26,505 nucleotides of DNA from the NCBI GenBank assembly GCA_036524155.1, contig DATDCV010000680.1, forward strand, positions 1-26,505, given 5' to 3'. The DNA is from DATDCV01 sp036524155. GTDB lineage: Bacteria > Verrucomicrobiota > Verrucomicrobiia > Limisphaerales > UBA8199. Shown here piece by piece: positions 24,837 to 26,505 of this stretch (its first letter is position 1; each line of letters opens with the position of its first letter). The notes beneath the pieces are model-generated. The model did not search any database, had not been told where the DNA came from, and saw only the letters and a list, made by a program, of their open reading frames with translations. A program made the translations under genes and the position numbers.

Positions 24837-26124
24837 AGCGGAGAGCCTCCACGGGTTTGAGCCGGCCGGCCCGCCACGCGGGAATGACGCCGCCAAGCAG
24901 GCAGATGACGAACGCGCTGCCGCAGATCAGCAGAATGTCGCTCGGCACGATCAAAGCCGGCAGTTCGCTGAACCCATATATCCTCGCGGGGAACAGTTCC
25001 AAGCCGGTCGTTCGCCTGAGGAAATGGAGAAACTCATTGCGATAAGCCAGCGCCACCCGGCCGAGCACAAAACCGGCGCTGACTCCCAGGGCCCCTACAA
25101 ATCCGCTTTGGCTCAGAAACAAGCCGGAAATCTGCAGGTCCATCGCCCCCAGTGCCTTCAGCATCCCGATTTCGCGCGTCTTTTGAACCACGAACGTGAT
25201 CAGCGCGCTCAGGATGCACAGGGCGGCTACAATCATTATGCAGAACAGGATGATAAACATGACGTTCTTCTCGACCGCCACCGCCCCCAACAAAGCCGAG
25301 TTCTGATCCATCCAGGTCGACACCTCGAATTCGGGACCGATCGCCTTTTGAAGTTCGTTTTTGATCAACTCCGCCTGGTAGGGTTCTTTGGTGACTACGG
25401 CCAAAGCGTGCACGGAATCGTCCAGCACATACAATTCCTGGAAGTCCCGAAGCGACGTGATGATGTACTGGGCATTGTATTCCTCGTAACCGACGTCGAA
25501 AATGCCCCGCACCTCGAACTCGGGCGGCAGGACCGTGCGCTCTCCCTCCTTCCCCTGGTTTTGGCGCAGCTTTTGCAGTTCCTCGGGCGAATAAACCGTG
25601 ACCAAATCCCCGACTTGGAGGCCCATGTGGGCGGCAAACACACTGCCGATCAGCAGCCCGCGGTCCTTAACATCAAACGCACCGGCGACAATGTTCGTCG
25701 GCAGTGTGGTGATTTGCGCTTCGAGCTTTGGGTCGATCCCGCGCATTACCGGAGCGTCGAAGCGGGCGGGGTAATTTGTATCGGGCGGTTCCGTTTGCGC
25801 CAGCACGCGCCCCAGGGCCAGGGGGGCGACGGCTTTAACGTGTGGATTTGATGATACCAGGCGCGCGAGGGCCTGGTAGTTGTTCAGCGTCGCATTCGGC
25901 CGGTTGATCGTGATGTGCGGCGTGAAACCCAGGATCTTGTCGCGAAGATCATGGTCGAACCCGGTCATCACGCTGATGACAATGATGAGCACGGCGACAC
26001 CCAGGCTCACCCCCAAGACGGAAATCAATGTGATGACCGAAACAAACGTCCGCTTGGGTCGGAGATACCGCAGCGCCAGCAGCAGTTCAAACGGCAGCCG
26101 AGACATGTGCGGGAAGCTAGTCAC
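24829..26124 (-). CDS. LolC/LolE-type ABC transporter permease
   Basis: 431 residues. One N-terminal helix (~28-55, 'VITLISVLGVSLGVAVLIIVISVMTGF'), a large periplasmic domain (~60-280, MacB-like), then three helices (~285-315, 335-360, 385-415), the FtsX-type fold. 'KTREIGMLKALGA' and the C-terminal 'PAWRAGRLKPVEALRYE' are family hallmarks. Only one permease gene is present, so the complex may be a homodimer, as in species without separate LolC and LolE. Start: GTG at 26124 has a GAGGTG site five bases upstream; the ATG at 26106 is the alternative. The lolD gene overlaps its stop. Confidence 0.92.
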   Translation of the reverse strand: MTSFPHMSRLPFELLLALRYLRPKRTFVSVITLISVLGVSLGVAVLIIVISVMTGFDHDLRDKILGFTPHITINRPNATLNNYQALARLVSSNPHVKAVAPLALGRVLAQTEPPDTNYPARFDAPVMRGIDPKLEAQITTLPTNIVAGAFDVKDRGLLIGSVFAAHMGLQVGDLVTVYSPEELQKLRQNQGKEGERTVLPPEFEVRGIFDVGYEEYNAQYIITSLRDFQELYVLDDSVHALAVVTKEPYQAELIKNELQKAIGPEFEVSTWMDQNSALLGAVAVEKNVMFIILFCIMIVAALCILSALITFVVQKTREIGMLKALGAMDLQISGLFLSQSGFVGALGVSAGFVLGRVALAYRNEFLHFLRRTTGLELFPARIYGFSELPALIVPSDILLICGSAFVICLLGGVIPAWRAGRLKPVEALRYE

Positions 26125-26129
26125 GCCCG

Positions 26130-26135
26130 CACCTC
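26130..26135 (-). promoter_or_regulatory. Ribosome binding site GAGGTG
   Basis: On the minus strand GAGGTG matches the anti-Shine-Dalgarno well and ends five bases before the GTG at 26124. It favours that start over the ATG at 26106. Confidence 0.6.
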
Positions 26136-26299
26136 ATGTCAACGCAAGCGCAGGATGACTCGCGCCCGCCTTGCCGCGCGTTCCCGCCAACGCCCATGAA
26201 GACCCTGCCAATTACCCGCCGCGCCCGCCCCGCGCCACAACGGAGGCCAGGCGTGAGCCGCTGGCGGGAAATGATTTTGCGCGAGCTGAATCCCAAGCT

Positions 26300-26337
26300 G
26301 CCGGCGGAAGCCACGCCGCCGACTCCGGCCTTTTTTT
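26300..26337 (+). terminator. Rho-independent terminator candidate
   Basis: CGGCGG (26302-26307) pairs with CCGCCG (26316-26321), and GCCGG (26300-26304) alternatively with CCGGC (26325-26329); seven T follow at 26331-26337. It is the only hairpin-plus-T-run I found. No coding gene ends just before it on the plus strand, so it may end a short untranslated RNA or a read-through transcript. Confidence 0.45.
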
Positions 26338-26463
26338 CGTGCACCGCCCGCTCCAAATCTCTATCATCCCACGACTTTTCGTCATGGGTGGCACTTGCGC
26401 AATAATGTTGGCAGCCAAGGTTTCCCTTTTGGGCCACCACGCCCTTCAACGCGCCCCCACCCC

Positions 26464-26505
26464 ATGACCGAGGCCGACACATGCCGCAAGTTCGTCGTCC
26501 CTCTC
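26464..26505 (+). CDS. Start of a probable type I restriction R subunit (HsdR-like), cut by window edge
   Basis: Only 14 codons are present: MTEADTCRKFVVPL. From memory, type I restriction R subunits and related helicases often begin 'MNEADTCRKFVVPKL.AAGW', and this start agrees at nearly every position. Known role of that family: ATP-driven DNA translocation and cleavage with HsdM and HsdS partners, none of which is in the window. The evidence is short, so this is a tentative call; no Shine-Dalgarno sequence is seen. Confidence 0.45.
   Translation, partial: MTEADTCRKFVVPL

Larger units (their letters stand above)
26125..26463. other. 339-base spacer with no convincing protein gene
   Basis: Frames exist here on both strands, but their products are low-complexity Pro/Arg/Ala strings without domains. 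Two folded elements are visible: a hairpin plus T run at 26300-26337, and an 8-bp inverted repeat with one mismatch (26368-26375 and 26381-26388, loop ttttc). AATAAT at 26401-26406 is a weak -10 candidate for the gene starting at 26464. Confidence 0.6.

Noticed and set aside
26117..26482. 121-codon minus-strand frame at the right edge
   Set aside because: Overlaps the lol permease start and the HsdR-like start; product lacks domains.

Overview
The window is GC-rich DNA from a Gram-negative, free-living bacterium. It most resembles a verrucomicrobial genome of the Limisphaerales/Pedosphaera kind. The grounds are: large secreted Gly-rich proteins with a C-terminal 'WTGIPGVSYQVFYSANLVNW' type domain, a Tat-exported Gfo/Idh/MocA oxidoreductase, a DUF5107-TPR protein, a second-type EF-G, few Shine-Dalgarno sequences, and many short inverted-repeat elements between genes. 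This assignment is inference from gene style; there is no rRNA gene to confirm it. No tRNA, rRNA, CRISPR array, transposase or phage gene was seen.

Layout. 1-5634 is the 3' part of a giant exported repeat protein, open at the left edge, with six full ~260-residue Gly-rich units plus a fragment, then an Ig-like domain, a carboxypeptidase-regulatory-like domain and a C-terminal domain. 5798-8088 is a translationally coupled pair: a membrane protein like the membrane half of fused spermidine synthases, and a fusion of a spermidine-synthase-like domain with a protein-L-isoaspartate methyltransferase domain. 8236-10389 encodes an exported six-hairpin glycosidase-like protein, whose 3' end overlaps a small convergent membrane-protein gene. 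10858-12948 is an EF-G-like GTPase. 13201-17032 is a likely operon of an exported DUF5107/TPR protein and a small lipoprotein. Then come, on the minus strand, a lipoprotein gene with a repeat element at its 5' end and a secreted trypsin-fold protease; on the plus strand, a DUF554 membrane protein and a uroporphyrinogen-decarboxylase-family protein. The right third is minus strand: a Tat-exported oxidoreductase followed by ApbE (FAD:protein FMN transferase), and a LolC/E-type permease overlapping the LolD-type ATPase. The last 42 bases look like the start of a type I restriction R-subunit gene.

How it fits together. Most products are envelope or exported proteins: carbohydrate processing (six-hairpin protein, DUF5107 protein, Gfo/Idh oxidoreductase), lipoprotein sorting (LolCDE-like), flavinylation (ApbE), and surface structure (the giant repeat protein). 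There is no single large pathway. The most striking features are the giant repeat protein, the synthase-methyltransferase fusion, and the intergenic spacers: at least seven different short inverted or direct repeat elements sit between or at the ends of genes, and one of them appears to have become the coded N-terminus of a lipoprotein.
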